Source of the DNA: JAIBBD01 sp041390685
GTDB taxonomy: Bacteria > Chloroflexota > Dehalococcoidia > UBA2979
Length of the DNA stretch: 64,000 bases
Direction: 5' to 3'
NCBI GenBank assembly: GCA_041390685.1
Contig: JAWKPL010000001.1
Coordinates: 868,001 to 932,000 of the forward strand
The notes below the pieces were generated by a model. That model searched no databases. It was not told where the DNA came from and was given only the letters and a program-made list of their open reading frames with translations. How positions within the stretch are numbered: the stretch's first letter is position 1; each line of letters begins with the position of its first letter. The translations under genes and the position numbers were made by a program. This document shows, piece after piece, positions 17,014 through 25,421 of the stretch.

Positions 17014-17610
17014 GTGTTCACAGGCATCGTCGAGGAAGTGGGTACGGTCCGCAGCGCTCAGGGCGGCGTCCTGGTCATCGAATGTCACGAGATCGTGGAG
17101 GGGACCAGACTGGGCGATTCCATCGCCGTGAACGGCGTGGACCTGACCGTGCGGGAGATGTCCGCCGACGCGATGACGTTCGACGTGATGCCGGAGACGT
17201 TCCGCCGCTCGAACCTGCGGGACGCCCAGGCCGGCGACCTGGTGAACCTCGAGCGGTCCGTGCGGCCGGCGGACCGGCTCTCGGGCCACATCGTGCGCGG
17301 GGTGGTCGAGACCACCTGCACACTCGACAGCCTGACTCCGGAGGGCGACGCACTCATCGCGCGCTTCCGGCCACCAGCGGAGTACCTGCGCTACATCGTG
17401 ATGAAGGGTCCGGTCTGCGTCGACGGCGTCTCGCTGACGGTGATGGGGCGGGACGAGGAGACGTTCTCGGTCTCCCTGGTGCAGTACACGCAGGAACACA
17501 CGAACCTCACGCGGCGGCAGCCGGGTGCTAGCATCAACCTGGAGACGGACATCATCGCCCGCTATGTCGAGCAACTGCTCGCCGAGCGGACGCAGAGTCC
17601 GCTGTCATAG
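17014..17610 (+). CDS. ribE: Riboflavin synthase, alpha subunit type
   Basis: Dismutates two lumazine molecules into riboflavin; 198 residues. It starts FTGIVEEVGTV, the invariant N-terminus, at a GTG with AGGAGA 4 nt upstream. Two homologous lumazine-binding repeats are visible: GDSIAVNGVDLTV in the first and KGPVCVDGVSLTV in the second. It sits between ribD and ribBA with short gaps. Confidence 0.96.
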   Translation: MFTGIVEEVGTVRSAQGGVLVIECHEIVEGTRLGDSIAVNGVDLTVREMSADAMTFDVMPETFRRSNLRDAQAGDLVNLERSVRPADRLSGHIVRGVVETTCTLDSLTPEGDALIARFRPPAEYLRYIVMKGPVCVDGVSLTVMGRDEETFSVSLVQYTQEHTNLTRRQPGASINLETDIIARYVEQLLAERTQSPLS

Positions 17611-17631
17611 CGCCGGGGCAGGAGAGAGACG

Positions 17632-18879
17632 ATGAGCACCCCAGAACGTCCGGAATCCGAGCTGGAGCCAGGGCTCGCCTCGATGGAAGAGGCGATCGAG
17701 GAATTCCGTCAGGGCCGCCCCGTCATCATCGTCGACGACAAGGACCGCGAGAACGAAGGCGATGTCTGCATCCCGGCGGAGTTCTGCACCGCCGAGATGG
17801 TCAACTTCATGGCGATGCACGCGCGCGGCCTGATCTGCGTCGCGATGACGGGCGAACGCCTGGACGAGTTGGGGCTGCCCCTGATGACGGCGCGCAACAG
17901 CTCGCCGCTCGGTACCGCGTTCACCGTGAGCGTGGAGGCCCGGGAGGGTGTCACGACCGGCATCTCCGCCGCCGACCGCGCCCGCACGATCGAGGTGCTG
18001 ATCAACGCGGACTCGACGGCCGAGGACCTCACGCGGCCCGGCCATACGTTCCCGCTGCGCGCCCGTGACGGCGGCGTCCTGGTGCGGGCCGGGCAGACCG
18101 AGGCCTCAGTGGACCTGTCGAAGCTGGCGGGGCGTTATCCGGCAGCCGTGATCTGCGAGATCATGTCGCCCGATGGCAGCATGGCCCGTATGCCCGACCT
18201 TCTGCGGTTCGCCGAGGAGCACGGGCTGAAGATCGTCAGCGTCAACCAGATCATCGCCCACCGCCTGCGCAACGAGCGGCTGGTGGAGCGTGTCGCCGAC
18301 AGCCTGATGCCCACCCGCTACGGCGAGTTCCGCGCCATCGCCTACCGGACGCTCATCGACACGCGTGAGCACGTCGCGTTCCTCATGGGCGAGGTGAGTG
18401 AGGACGAGCCCATCCTCGCGCGCGTGCATGACCAGTGCGTCACTGGTGATGTCTTCGGCTCGTTGCGCTGCGACTGCGGCGAGCAACTCGACAAGGCACT
18501 CCGTCTGGTCGCGGAGGCGGGCCGCGGCGTCGTCGTGTACATGGACCAGGAGGGCCGCGGCATCGGCCTGCACAACAAGATCCGCGCCTACCATCTGCAG
18601 GACGGTGGTCTCGATACCGTCGAGGCAAATGAGGCGCTGGGCTTCCCGGCGGACAAGCGCGAGTACGGCATCGGCATGCAGATCCTGCTGGACCTCGGCA
18701 TCCGTAAGATGCGCCTGATGACGAACAACCCGATTAAGCGCGCGGGCCTCGAAGGATTCGGGCTTGAGATCGTCGAACGTGTGCCGATTGAGGTGACCCC
18801 CAACCCCCACAACGTGCGCTACCTGCGAACGAAGCGCGAGAAGATGGGCCACCTGCTCGACGCGGACGGGCTCGGCTAG
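17632..18879 (+). CDS. ribBA: Bifunctional DHBP synthase / GTP cyclohydrolase II
   Basis: Supplies both riboflavin precursors; 415 residues. The N-terminal RibB half (to ~215) has DDKDRENEGD, FMAMHARGLICVAM, and GHTFPLRARDGGVL. The C-terminal RibA half has the zinc-cysteine motif TGDVFGSLRCDCGEQL, DQEGRGIGL, and the late segment MRLMTNNPIK. Both halves look intact. The stop codon shares its final base with the GTG start of ribH. Confidence 0.97.
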   Translation: MSTPERPESELEPGLASMEEAIEEFRQGRPVIIVDDKDRENEGDVCIPAEFCTAEMVNFMAMHARGLICVAMTGERLDELGLPLMTARNSSPLGTAFTVSVEAREGVTTGISAADRARTIEVLINADSTAEDLTRPGHTFPLRARDGGVLVRAGQTEASVDLSKLAGRYPAAVICEIMSPDGSMARMPDLLRFAEEHGLKIVSVNQIIAHRLRNERLVERVADSLMPTRYGEFRAIAYRTLIDTREHVAFLMGEVSEDEPILARVHDQCVTGDVFGSLRCDCGEQLDKALRLVAEAGRGVVVYMDQEGRGIGLHNKIRAYHLQDGGLDTVEANEALGFPADKREYGIGMQILLDLGIRKMRLMTNNPIKRAGLEGFGLEIVERVPIEVTPNPHNVRYLRTKREKMGHLLDADGLG

Positions 18880-19355
18880 TGCGCATCATCGAGGGCCCGC
18901 TGGACGGCAGCGCGCTGCGTGTGGCCGTCGTCGTCTCCCGGTTCAACGAGATGATCACCGAGAAGCTGCTGCAGGGCGCGACCTCGACCGCCCTCGAACA
19001 CGGCGTGCCCGAGGACTGCATCGATGTCGTCTGGGTGCCGGGCGCCTACGAGCTGCCGATGGCCGCCCGGCGGCTGGCCGCAACCGGCCGCTACCACGCG
19101 ATCGCATGCACCGGGGCCGTGATCCGCGGACAGACCCCGCACTTCGACTTCGTGGCCGGCGAGGCGGCCCGCGGCATCATGGACGTGACCCGCGACTTCC
19201 CGATCCCCGTGACGTTCGGCGTCATCACCTCGGACAACCTGGAGCAGGCGCAGGCGCGATCGGGCGGGGCGGTGGGCAACAAGGGCCGCGAAGCCATGCT
19301 CGCCGCGATCGAGATGGCGACGCTGTTTCCGCTGATCGACCGTGCGCATTCGTAA
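18879..19355 (+). CDS. ribH: 6,7-dimethyl-8-ribityllumazine synthase
   Basis: Condenses the RibD product with DHBP; 158 residues. Family motifs: VVVSRFNEMITEKLL, VPGAYELPMAARRLA, CTGAVIRGQTPHFDFVAG and FGVITSDNLEQAQARSGG. GTG start, 1-nt overlap with ribBA, so translationally coupled. Last biosynthetic gene of the operon. Confidence 0.96.
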   Translation: MRIIEGPLDGSALRVAVVVSRFNEMITEKLLQGATSTALEHGVPEDCIDVVWVPGAYELPMAARRLAATGRYHAIACTGAVIRGQTPHFDFVAGEAARGIMDVTRDFPIPVTFGVITSDNLEQAQARSGGAVGNKGREAMLAAIEMATLFPLIDRAHS

Positions 19356-19370
19356 CCTGAGGAGGAGCCT

Positions 19371-19730
19371 ATGAGCCCGATCAGTGGAGACCCGAGTGGC
19401 GGAGAGCCGATCGACCGCACTGCCGGTGAGGCCATCCGCCTCGCGCACCGCGCACTCGAGCGATTCCCGGACGTGGTGCGCCGTCACAAGTTCGTGGCGG
19501 GCGGCGCTGTCGTTTCCTCGTCGCTGATCGCGCTCGCCGGCGTGGCGATCGCGCGCCGCATCCGGGCCGGCCAGAGCGCCGACGAGGCCGTCGCTGGCGT
19601 CACCGCGGAGGAAGTACAGGGTCTCCGAGTCATCGAGCCCGAAGCGCCGGCCGCCGAAGAGCCCGAGCCGGCGGTAGATGCGCCAGTGGACGACGACACC
19701 GCCCCGGAAGCGGCCCGCCAGCCGGCCTGA
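19371..19730 (+). CDS. Small single-pass membrane protein, unknown function
   Basis: A 119-residue protein with one hydrophobic helix (residues ~43-62, VAGGAVVSSSLIALAGVAIA) followed by RR and an acidic Pro/Ala/Glu-rich tail. GAGGAG precedes the ATG. It follows ribH by 15 nt and may be co-transcribed with it, but no family was recognised. Confidence 0.6.
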   Translation: MSPISGDPSGGEPIDRTAGEAIRLAHRALERFPDVVRRHKFVAGGAVVSSSLIALAGVAIARRIRAGQSADEAVAGVTAEEVQGLRVIEPEAPAAEEPEPAVDAPVDDDTAPEAARQPA

Positions 19731-19751
19731 TCCCGTGGCGATGACATCGCC

Positions 19752-20969
19752 GTGAGCATGCCCAGCGCTGCATCGCTGCCGCGTCGCATCGCCCACTGCG
19801 ACCTCGATACGTTCTTTGTGGCGGTGGAGCGGTTGCGCGATCCCGCTCTGATTGGCCTGCCGGTGCTCATCGGCGGACGCGGTCCGCGCTCGGTGGTTGC
19901 CACGGCGTCGTACGAGGCACGAGTGTTCGGCTGCCACTCCGCTCAGCCGATGAGCCAGGCGCTGCGTCTGTGTCCGCAAGCGGTCGTCGTGCCGCCGCAC
20001 TTCGAACGCTATCGCGCAGCGTCTGACGCATTCCACACCCTGCTCCGTGAAACCTCGCCGGTGGTGGAGTCGGTGGGGCTCGATGAGGCGTATACCGACC
20101 TCACCGGTCTTGGCTCAGGCGCGGAGGGCGCGCGGCGCGTGGCCGGGGAGTTCCGGCGCCGTGTCCGCTCCGAACTCGGACTCCCGGTATCGGTGGGGAT
20201 CGGCGGCTCCCGCACCGTCGCCAAGGTCGCCTCGGACCGCGCGAAGCCGGACGGCCTCCTGGACGTCCCCGTCGGGGGCGACGCCGAATTCCTCGCCCCG
20301 CTGCCGCTTCGAGACCTGCCCTTCCTCGGCCCGCGTGCCGAAGAACGCCTGCGCGCGGCGGGCGTGCGGACGCTGGGTCAGCTAGCAGCGCTGGACGAGC
20401 GGTGGCTGCACGCCGGATTCGGGAGCGGCGGAGTGAGCCTCGCGCGCCGCGCCCGCGGGATCGACGCGGAGCCAGTGCGCTCCAGCGCCAGGGCCGCGGT
20501 CTCGATCTCGCGAGAAGTGACGTTCGGCCTCGACGTGACCGATCTCGACGAGCTGCGCGAGGTGCTGCGGGCGCATGCCGACGCAATCGGCGCGGACCTG
20601 CGGGCATCGAGGCGGCGCGCGCGCACGGTGACGTTGAAGCTGCGCTGGCCGGACTTCAAGACGTTCACTCGCAGCACCACCGTCGCGCAACCAGTCCAGA
20701 CGACCGAGCAGCTCGCCGCGGCCGGTACGCTCCTCCTGGGGCAGTTGATCGAGGAGGAGGGAACGCGCCCCGTCCGCCTGATCGGCCTCGGGGCCACGAA
20801 CCTCGTCGACGACGCCGTGCAACTCGGATTCGACGACGGACGGCTGCTGCACGACCAGCAACTCGACCGCGCCATCGACGAGATCCGTGACCGCTTCGGG
20901 CGTGAATCCGTGTCCCGTGGGCTCTCTCCGCGGCGACCCGGACGCGGGCGGCAAACTCCTCAGACCTGA
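19752..20969 (+). CDS. dinB: DNA polymerase IV (Y-family)
   Basis: Error-prone translesion polymerase, 405 residues. The first catalytic motif HCDLDTFFVAVE is at ~16-27, the second catalytic acidic pair is in VGLDEAYTDL at ~113-122, and the helix-hairpin-helix GIGGSRTVAKVASDRAKPDG follows. The little-finger domain begins near SREVTFGLDVTDL. A C-terminal VQLGFDD may act as a clamp-binding motif. GTG start. It is more Arg/Pro-rich at the C-terminus than usual, without obvious damage. Confidence 0.92.
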   Translation: MSMPSAASLPRRIAHCDLDTFFVAVERLRDPALIGLPVLIGGRGPRSVVATASYEARVFGCHSAQPMSQALRLCPQAVVVPPHFERYRAASDAFHTLLRETSPVVESVGLDEAYTDLTGLGSGAEGARRVAGEFRRRVRSELGLPVSVGIGGSRTVAKVASDRAKPDGLLDVPVGGDAEFLAPLPLRDLPFLGPRAEERLRAAGVRTLGQLAALDERWLHAGFGSGGVSLARRARGIDAEPVRSSARAAVSISREVTFGLDVTDLDELREVLRAHADAIGADLRASRRRARTVTLKLRWPDFKTFTRSTTVAQPVQTTEQLAAAGTLLLGQLIEEEGTRPVRLIGLGATNLVDDAVQLGFDDGRLLHDQQLDRAIDEIRDRFGRESVSRGLSPRRPGRGRQTPQT

Positions 20970-21098
20970 CCAAACTCGAACCTCACTTACCTGAGCGAAG
21001 CTGGTCTGAACCGGACCGAGTCTGCCGAACCCTCGATAAGTCCCGCTTGTCGCTCCGCCCCGGGCGCGGTTCGCTGCGCACACCGAGGGGAGCACGGC

Positions 21099-22109
21099 AT
21101 GCGTTACCGGCAAATCGCCGACACGGGCATCGAGGTTTCCGAGGTTGGCTTCGGGGTGTGGACGCTCGCGTCCGGCTGGTGGGGCGACCACTCCGATGAC
21201 GACGCTGTCACGCTCCTGCGCCAGGCGTACGACCGCGGCGTGACCTTCTTCGACACCGCGGACACGTACGGCAACGGCCGCGGCGAGACGCTCCTCGCGC
21301 AGGCGTTCCCCGCCCGGGACCGGGACGACATCGTGATCGGTACCAAGTTCGGCTACGACTGGCAGGCACGCACCGCGCGCCGGCAGGAAGGCCAGCGCGA
21401 GGCGCCGCACCGCTTTGACGTGCCGTTCCTCGAGCAGGCCCTCGAGGGCTCGCTGCGCCGCCTCGGCACCGACCGCATCGACCTGTGGCAGCTGCACAAC
21501 GTGCGAATGGAGCACCTGTACCGCGACGACGTCTGGACGTTCCTCGACCGCGCACGGCGCGAGGGGAAGGTCCGCGCCGTCGGCGTGGCCCTCGGGCCCG
21601 CGATCGGCTGGCGCGACGAGGGCATCCACGCGCTGCAGGAGCTCCCGGTAGACCTGGTGCACATGATCTACAACGCGCTCGAACTCGATCCAGGCCGCGA
21701 GCTGATCCGCGCGGCTCGCGAGGCTGGCCGTTCGCTCCTCGTGCGCGTGCCTCACTCGTCGGGGATGCTGGAGGGGCGTTACACCGAAGACACACATTTC
21801 CCCGAACGCGACCACCGCAGCCACCGCCCGCGAGCCTGGCTCACGAACGGGCTCCGTAAGATCGAGCAGCTCGATTTTCTTACCGCGGGCGGCGAACGCA
21901 CGCTCGCTCAGGCGGCGCTGCGCTTCGTCCTCCACGATACAGCGGTCGTCAGCGCGCTTCCGAACGTCTATGACCGCGACCAGCTCGACGAGTTCGTAGC
22001 GGCGTCCAACTGTCCCGACCTGGCGCCTGACGACATCGCCCGTATCGAGGCACTCTTCGACTCCAACTACGGGCTGCCACGAGAACGAGAACAGGCGGTG
22101 GCGCGATGA
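21099..22109 (+). CDS. Aldo/keto reductase, first gene of heme cluster
   Basis: A 336-residue AKR with the catalytic Asp/Tyr region FFDTADTYGNGRGE, the Lys in IGTKFGYDW and DLWQLHNVRMEHL. NADPH-dependent oxidoreduction is the family activity. Its 3' end overlaps the siroheme decarboxylase gene by 4 nt (ATGA), so it is translationally coupled to heme genes, but no heme-pathway role for an AKR is established. A 129-nt gap separates it from dinB and probably holds the operon promoter. Confidence 0.88.
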   Translation: MRYRQIADTGIEVSEVGFGVWTLASGWWGDHSDDDAVTLLRQAYDRGVTFFDTADTYGNGRGETLLAQAFPARDRDDIVIGTKFGYDWQARTARRQEGQREAPHRFDVPFLEQALEGSLRRLGTDRIDLWQLHNVRMEHLYRDDVWTFLDRARREGKVRAVGVALGPAIGWRDEGIHALQELPVDLVHMIYNALELDPGRELIRAAREAGRSLLVRVPHSSGMLEGRYTEDTHFPERDHRSHRPRAWLTNGLRKIEQLDFLTAGGERTLAQAALRFVLHDTAVVSALPNVYDRDQLDEFVAASNCPDLAPDDIARIEALFDSNYGLPREREQAVAR

Positions 22110-23191
22110 CCATCGAGGCGCGCCCGCGACCGCACCCCACGCTCGACGAGATGACGGCGCGCGTGCTAAACGAGCTACAGGATCGCTTCCCATTGGTCGA
22201 ACGGCCGTATCGAGCGGTCGGTGAGCGGCTGGGCATTTCCGAGGATGAGACGCTCGGACGTCTGCGCGAGGCGCGCGCGGCGGGCGTGGTGCGGCAAGTC
22301 TGCGCGATCTACGACACGAAGAGTCTCGGGTACTCCTCCGCCCTCGTCGCGATGCAGGTGCCGGCCGGCCGGCTGGCGAGCGCCGCGGCCGTCGTGAACG
22401 CGCACCCCGGCGTGTCCCACAACTACCAGCGCAACCACGCGTTCAACATGTGGTTCACCGTGGCGATGCCGCCCGGACACGACCTCGACCGGGTGATCGC
22501 GCGGTTGCACGACCTCGCGGGGGCCGAGTCCACCCGCCCGATGCCGACGCTGCGCCTGTTCAAGATTGGCGTGACGCTCGACATGGCGGGTGCGCGACCC
22601 ACAGCGGCGCGAGGCGCGCCCGAGTACTCCGACGAGCGCCGCGCAAACGCGGCCGCGCACATCATCGATGACGATGACATCGCGTACATCTGCGCGACGC
22701 AGGGCGACCTGCCCGACGACCCCGAACCCTTCGCTGCCGTCGCCGGGCGCCTCGGGCGGTCGGTCGACGAGGTGATTGCGCACGGCGAGCGGTTGGTCGC
22801 GAGCGGCCACCTGCGGCGGTTCGCTGCCATCCTCAACCATCGCGCCGCGGGCTTCCGGGCCAACGGCATGGCCGTGTGGGCCGTGCCCACCGAACGTATC
22901 GAGGCGTTCGGCACATTCGTGGCGGGATACCGCAACGTGTCGCACTGCTACCAGCGCCCTACGTACGAGGACTGGCCCTATAACGTCTTCTCGATGATTC
23001 ACGCCCCCCGCGTGGACGGCGTCGAGGAAGTGGCGGAGGCCATCGCGACGGAGACCGGCGTCGGAGACCGCCGCGTCCTCTACTCGAGCACCGAGTTCAA
23101 GAAGATCCGTCTGCCCTACTTCGTGCCGGAGTACGACGAATGGGAGGCGTTGTGCGAGGCCGCCGCGGCCGGAGAGGAGCCGGAAGCATGA
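22106..23191 (+). CDS. ahbAB: Siroheme decarboxylase, AhbA and AhbB fused
   Basis: A 361-residue protein made of two Lrp/AsnC-like halves, each with a helix-turn-helix-like start and a ligand-binding sheet. The first half carries GVSHNYQRNHAFNMWFTVAM (~94-113). The second carries NVSHCYQRPTYEDWPYNVFS (~276-295). The HNY/HCYQR histidines correspond to catalytic residues of siroheme decarboxylases (AhbA/AhbB, NirDLGH), which convert siroheme to 12,18-didecarboxysiroheme. The fold also occurs in transcription regulators, but both motifs and the neighbours favour the enzyme. ATGA overlaps with genes on both sides. Confidence 0.87.
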   Translation: MTIEARPRPHPTLDEMTARVLNELQDRFPLVERPYRAVGERLGISEDETLGRLREARAAGVVRQVCAIYDTKSLGYSSALVAMQVPAGRLASAAAVVNAHPGVSHNYQRNHAFNMWFTVAMPPGHDLDRVIARLHDLAGAESTRPMPTLRLFKIGVTLDMAGARPTAARGAPEYSDERRANAAAHIIDDDDIAYICATQGDLPDDPEPFAAVAGRLGRSVDEVIAHGERLVASGHLRRFAAILNHRAAGFRANGMAVWAVPTERIEAFGTFVAGYRNVSHCYQRPTYEDWPYNVFSMIHAPRVDGVEEVAEAIATETGVGDRRVLYSSTEFKKIRLPYFVPEYDEWEALCEAAAAGEEPEA

Positions 23192-23967
23192 GCGACCCAC
23201 CGCACGCCGCCTCGCACCACGGACAGACAACAAGCGACTCCGGGGCCGCATCGACTGCCGGCTGGGGTCGCCAGTTCGTCAAGTTCAGCTTTTACCGGAT
23301 CAGCGATGACGTGCGGCGCGCTGGCGAGATGAGGTGGCGCGAGGTCGCGGACTGCCTCGACCGTCTCCTGTGTGACTCCGCGGAACAGATGCTCACCCGG
23401 GCCTACTCGACCGTCGGCACGCGCGGCGACACCGACTTTCTCGTTTGGCAGGTCGCGGATGACCTAGACACGATCGCGGACTGGCACAGTCGGCTGCTCG
23501 GCTCTCCGCTCGGCGCGGCGCTGGAGCGCCCCGCCTCGTACCTCTCGATGACGATGCGCTCGCTCTACGAGAACCCGCTCCACGCCGGAGCTTCCGGGCG
23601 CGACCGCCTGCGAGCCGATGAGCGCGGCGCGCGTTACCTCTTCGTTTACCCGATGGTGAAGACCCGCGAGTGGTACCGCCTCCCGAGGTCCGAGCGTCAG
23701 CGGATGATGGAGGAGCACATCGCCATCGGACACGCGTATCACGGCATCCGCATCAACACGACATACTCGTACGGCCTCGACGACCAGGAGTTTGTCGTCG
23801 CCTTCGAAGGCGATCACCCGGGTGAATTCCTTGCGCTCGTGCGCGAGCTACGGGAGTCGGAAGCATCGGCCTACACGGAGCGCGATACGCCGATGTACAC
23901 ATGCCGGCGCATGCCGGTCGCGGACCTCATGCGGCACATCGGTCTCGTGATCCCGAAGAGCGCATGA
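23188..23967 (+). CDS. hemQ: HemQ-type coproheme decarboxylase (chlorite-dismutase family)
   Basis: A 259-residue protein with a ~30-residue polar N-terminal extension. The C-terminal half holds YPMVKTREWYRLPRSERQ, GHAYHGIRINTTYSYGLDD (axial His region) and VVAFEGDHPGEF, typical of HemQ rather than true chlorite dismutase. HemQ converts coproheme III to heme b using peroxide. The start ATG overlaps the ahbAB stop, and its own stop overlaps the next gene (ATGA). It would provide the final step of a route running through coproheme. Confidence 0.88.
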   Translation: MSDPPHAASHHGQTTSDSGAASTAGWGRQFVKFSFYRISDDVRRAGEMRWREVADCLDRLLCDSAEQMLTRAYSTVGTRGDTDFLVWQVADDLDTIADWHSRLLGSPLGAALERPASYLSMTMRSLYENPLHAGASGRDRLRADERGARYLFVYPMVKTREWYRLPRSERQRMMEEHIAIGHAYHGIRINTTYSYGLDDQEFVVAFEGDHPGEFLALVRELRESEASAYTERDTPMYTCRRMPVADLMRHIGLVIPKSA

Positions 23968-24689
23968 ACGTCGGGGCGCATAAGGTTGCATCCCCTCCGG
24001 GGCGCAAATACACTCCAGATCTCGCAGAATTCGACGGACGATTTGGTGAGATTTTGGACCAGGCCCTGAGCAACGGTTCCGCAGGTTCTACGCGCTGGGT
24101 GAACCTGGGTCGGGCCTGCGAGATCCTCGGGGTCAACGAATCGACGGTCCGGCGCTGGGCCGACTCCGGTGAGATCCGGTGCTTCCGCACCCCCGGTGGT
24201 CATCGGCGCTTCGCCGAGAGTGACCTGTACGCGATGACTGAGAGCGGCGGTCGGCGCCCCGAGAGCGACCTCGAGACCGCTGCGGTGTCGAGGATCCGTC
24301 GCCAGCTCCACGCCGGCAGCAAAGGCGGCCCCGCCGGCTGGTACGCCAGCATCGAGGAGGAGGAACGCGATGCGCTCCGGCCGCTCGGACGGCGGCTGGT
24401 GGAACTTGTCGGGGACTACATCTCGCGCCGGGGACGCCGCGCACAGGTCGAGCACGAGGTCGATGAGATCGGCCGGCGCTACGGCCAGATCCTGCACGAG
24501 CGCGGGATGCCGCTCACACGAGCGGTTCAGGCCTTCACGTTCTTCCGTCGCTCGCTCGATGAAACAGCCAAGCGACTGGCCGAGCGGAACAGCATGACCG
24601 GCGAGGAGGCCGCGCGCGCCCGCGAGGAGATCGCCGGCCTCGCTGACCGCGTCCTGATCGGGCTCAGCGCCGCCTACGACCGGCAGTAA
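23964..24689 (+). CDS. MerR/BldC-like DNA-binding protein with C-terminal helical domain
   Basis: A 241-residue protein. Residues ~45-85 hold a winged HTH of the excisionase/MerR type (RACEILGVNESTVRRWADSG then FRTPGGHRRFAESDL). The C-terminal ~115 residues are all-helical (GRRYGQILHERGMPLTRAVQ, FTFFRRSLDETAKRLAERN) and recall RsbR-N-like or globin-related helical sensor domains. It is embedded between hemQ and sirC, overlapping hemQ by 4 nt. A regulatory role on the heme operon is likely by position; any ligand is unknown. Confidence 0.78.
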   Translation: MNVGAHKVASPPGRKYTPDLAEFDGRFGEILDQALSNGSAGSTRWVNLGRACEILGVNESTVRRWADSGEIRCFRTPGGHRRFAESDLYAMTESGGRRPESDLETAAVSRIRRQLHAGSKGGPAGWYASIEEEERDALRPLGRRLVELVGDYISRRGRRAQVEHEVDEIGRRYGQILHERGMPLTRAVQAFTFFRRSLDETAKRLAERNSMTGEEAARAREEIAGLADRVLIGLSAAYDRQ

Positions 24690-24697
24690 GGGACCTG

Positions 24698-25408
24698 ATG
24701 GGCTACTACCCGATCTTCGTCGAGATGGCAGGGCGGGCCGTACTCCTCGTCGGCGGCGGCCATGTCGCCCTGGAGAAGATCGGCAAACTCGTGAACTCGG
24801 GGGCGCGTGTCACCGTGGTGTCGCCGGCGCTCATTCCACCTGTCCGCGCGTTCATCGATGACGGGCGGGCTGACTGGCGCGCCAGGCCCTACCAGCCCGG
24901 CGACGTCGAGGGGTTCGAGATGGTCATGGTGGCCACCGACGACGGCGAGGTGAACGCCGCGGTCGCCGGCGACGCGCGCGCCGCCGGCATCTGGGTGAAC
25001 GCCGCTGACGATGTCGCCAACTGCGACTTCATCCTGCCTTCGCTCGCTCAGCGCGGACGGATCGCCATCGCCGCCTCCACCGGCGGGTCGAGCCCGGCGC
25101 TGGCCCGTTGGTTACGTGAACGTCTCGAGGAGTTCCTGAGCGACGAGGTGGTCGCCCTGGGCGAGCTGCTCGCCGACGTGCGCGTACTCGCGCGGGAACG
25201 CGATCGGGCATGCGCCGCGACCTGCAGCCGCACGCGCACTCCTCCGCCTCTCCTTTGCGAGGGCTGCCCGAACCGCATCACCCCGGACGCCTGGCAGGCC
25301 GCGATCGACGACGAACTGCGGGCCCTCCTGCGCCTCGGCGACTACGCCGGTGCAAGGGAACGTCTGGTCGCGGCGCTTGGCATCGACCGCCCACTGGTGC
25401 AGGCGTGA
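24698..25408 (+). CDS. sirC: Precorrin-2 dehydrogenase / sirohydrochlorin ferrochelatase-like
   Basis: A 236-residue Met8/CysG-N family protein. The NAD site LLVGGGHVALEKIGKL is at ~18-33. VMVATDDGEVNAAVAGDARAA, CDFILPSLAQRG and AASTGGSSPALARWLRERLE follow. It oxidises precorrin-2 to sirohydrochlorin, possibly also inserting iron. The C-terminal ~60 residues carry a Cys-rich segment (CAATCSRTR, CEGCPNRI) that could bind a metal. It provides the link between the CobA domain and the siroheme decarboxylase. Confidence 0.88.
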   Translation: MGYYPIFVEMAGRAVLLVGGGHVALEKIGKLVNSGARVTVVSPALIPPVRAFIDDGRADWRARPYQPGDVEGFEMVMVATDDGEVNAAVAGDARAAGIWVNAADDVANCDFILPSLAQRGRIAIAASTGGSSPALARWLRERLEEFLSDEVVALGELLADVRVLARERDRACAATCSRTRTPPPLLCEGCPNRITPDAWQAAIDDELRALLRLGDYAGARERLVAALGIDRPLVQA

Positions 25409-25421
25409 ACGGAGGCCGCGC

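Noticed and set aside
20960..21018. TCAGACC ... GGTCTGA inverted repeat before the heme cluster
   Set aside because: Seven-base arms 46 nt apart with no promoter relation; likely chance.
20382..22193. Long minus-strand open frame (603 codons) across dinB and the aldo/keto reductase
   Set aside because: Antisense shadow of two well-supported genes; high GC produces long spurious frames, and the protein has no recognisable motifs.
22106..23191. Annotation as an Lrp/AsnC transcription regulator
   Set aside because: Both halves carry siroheme-decarboxylase His motifs and the gene is coupled to hemQ; a regulator would usually have one HTH and one RAM domain.
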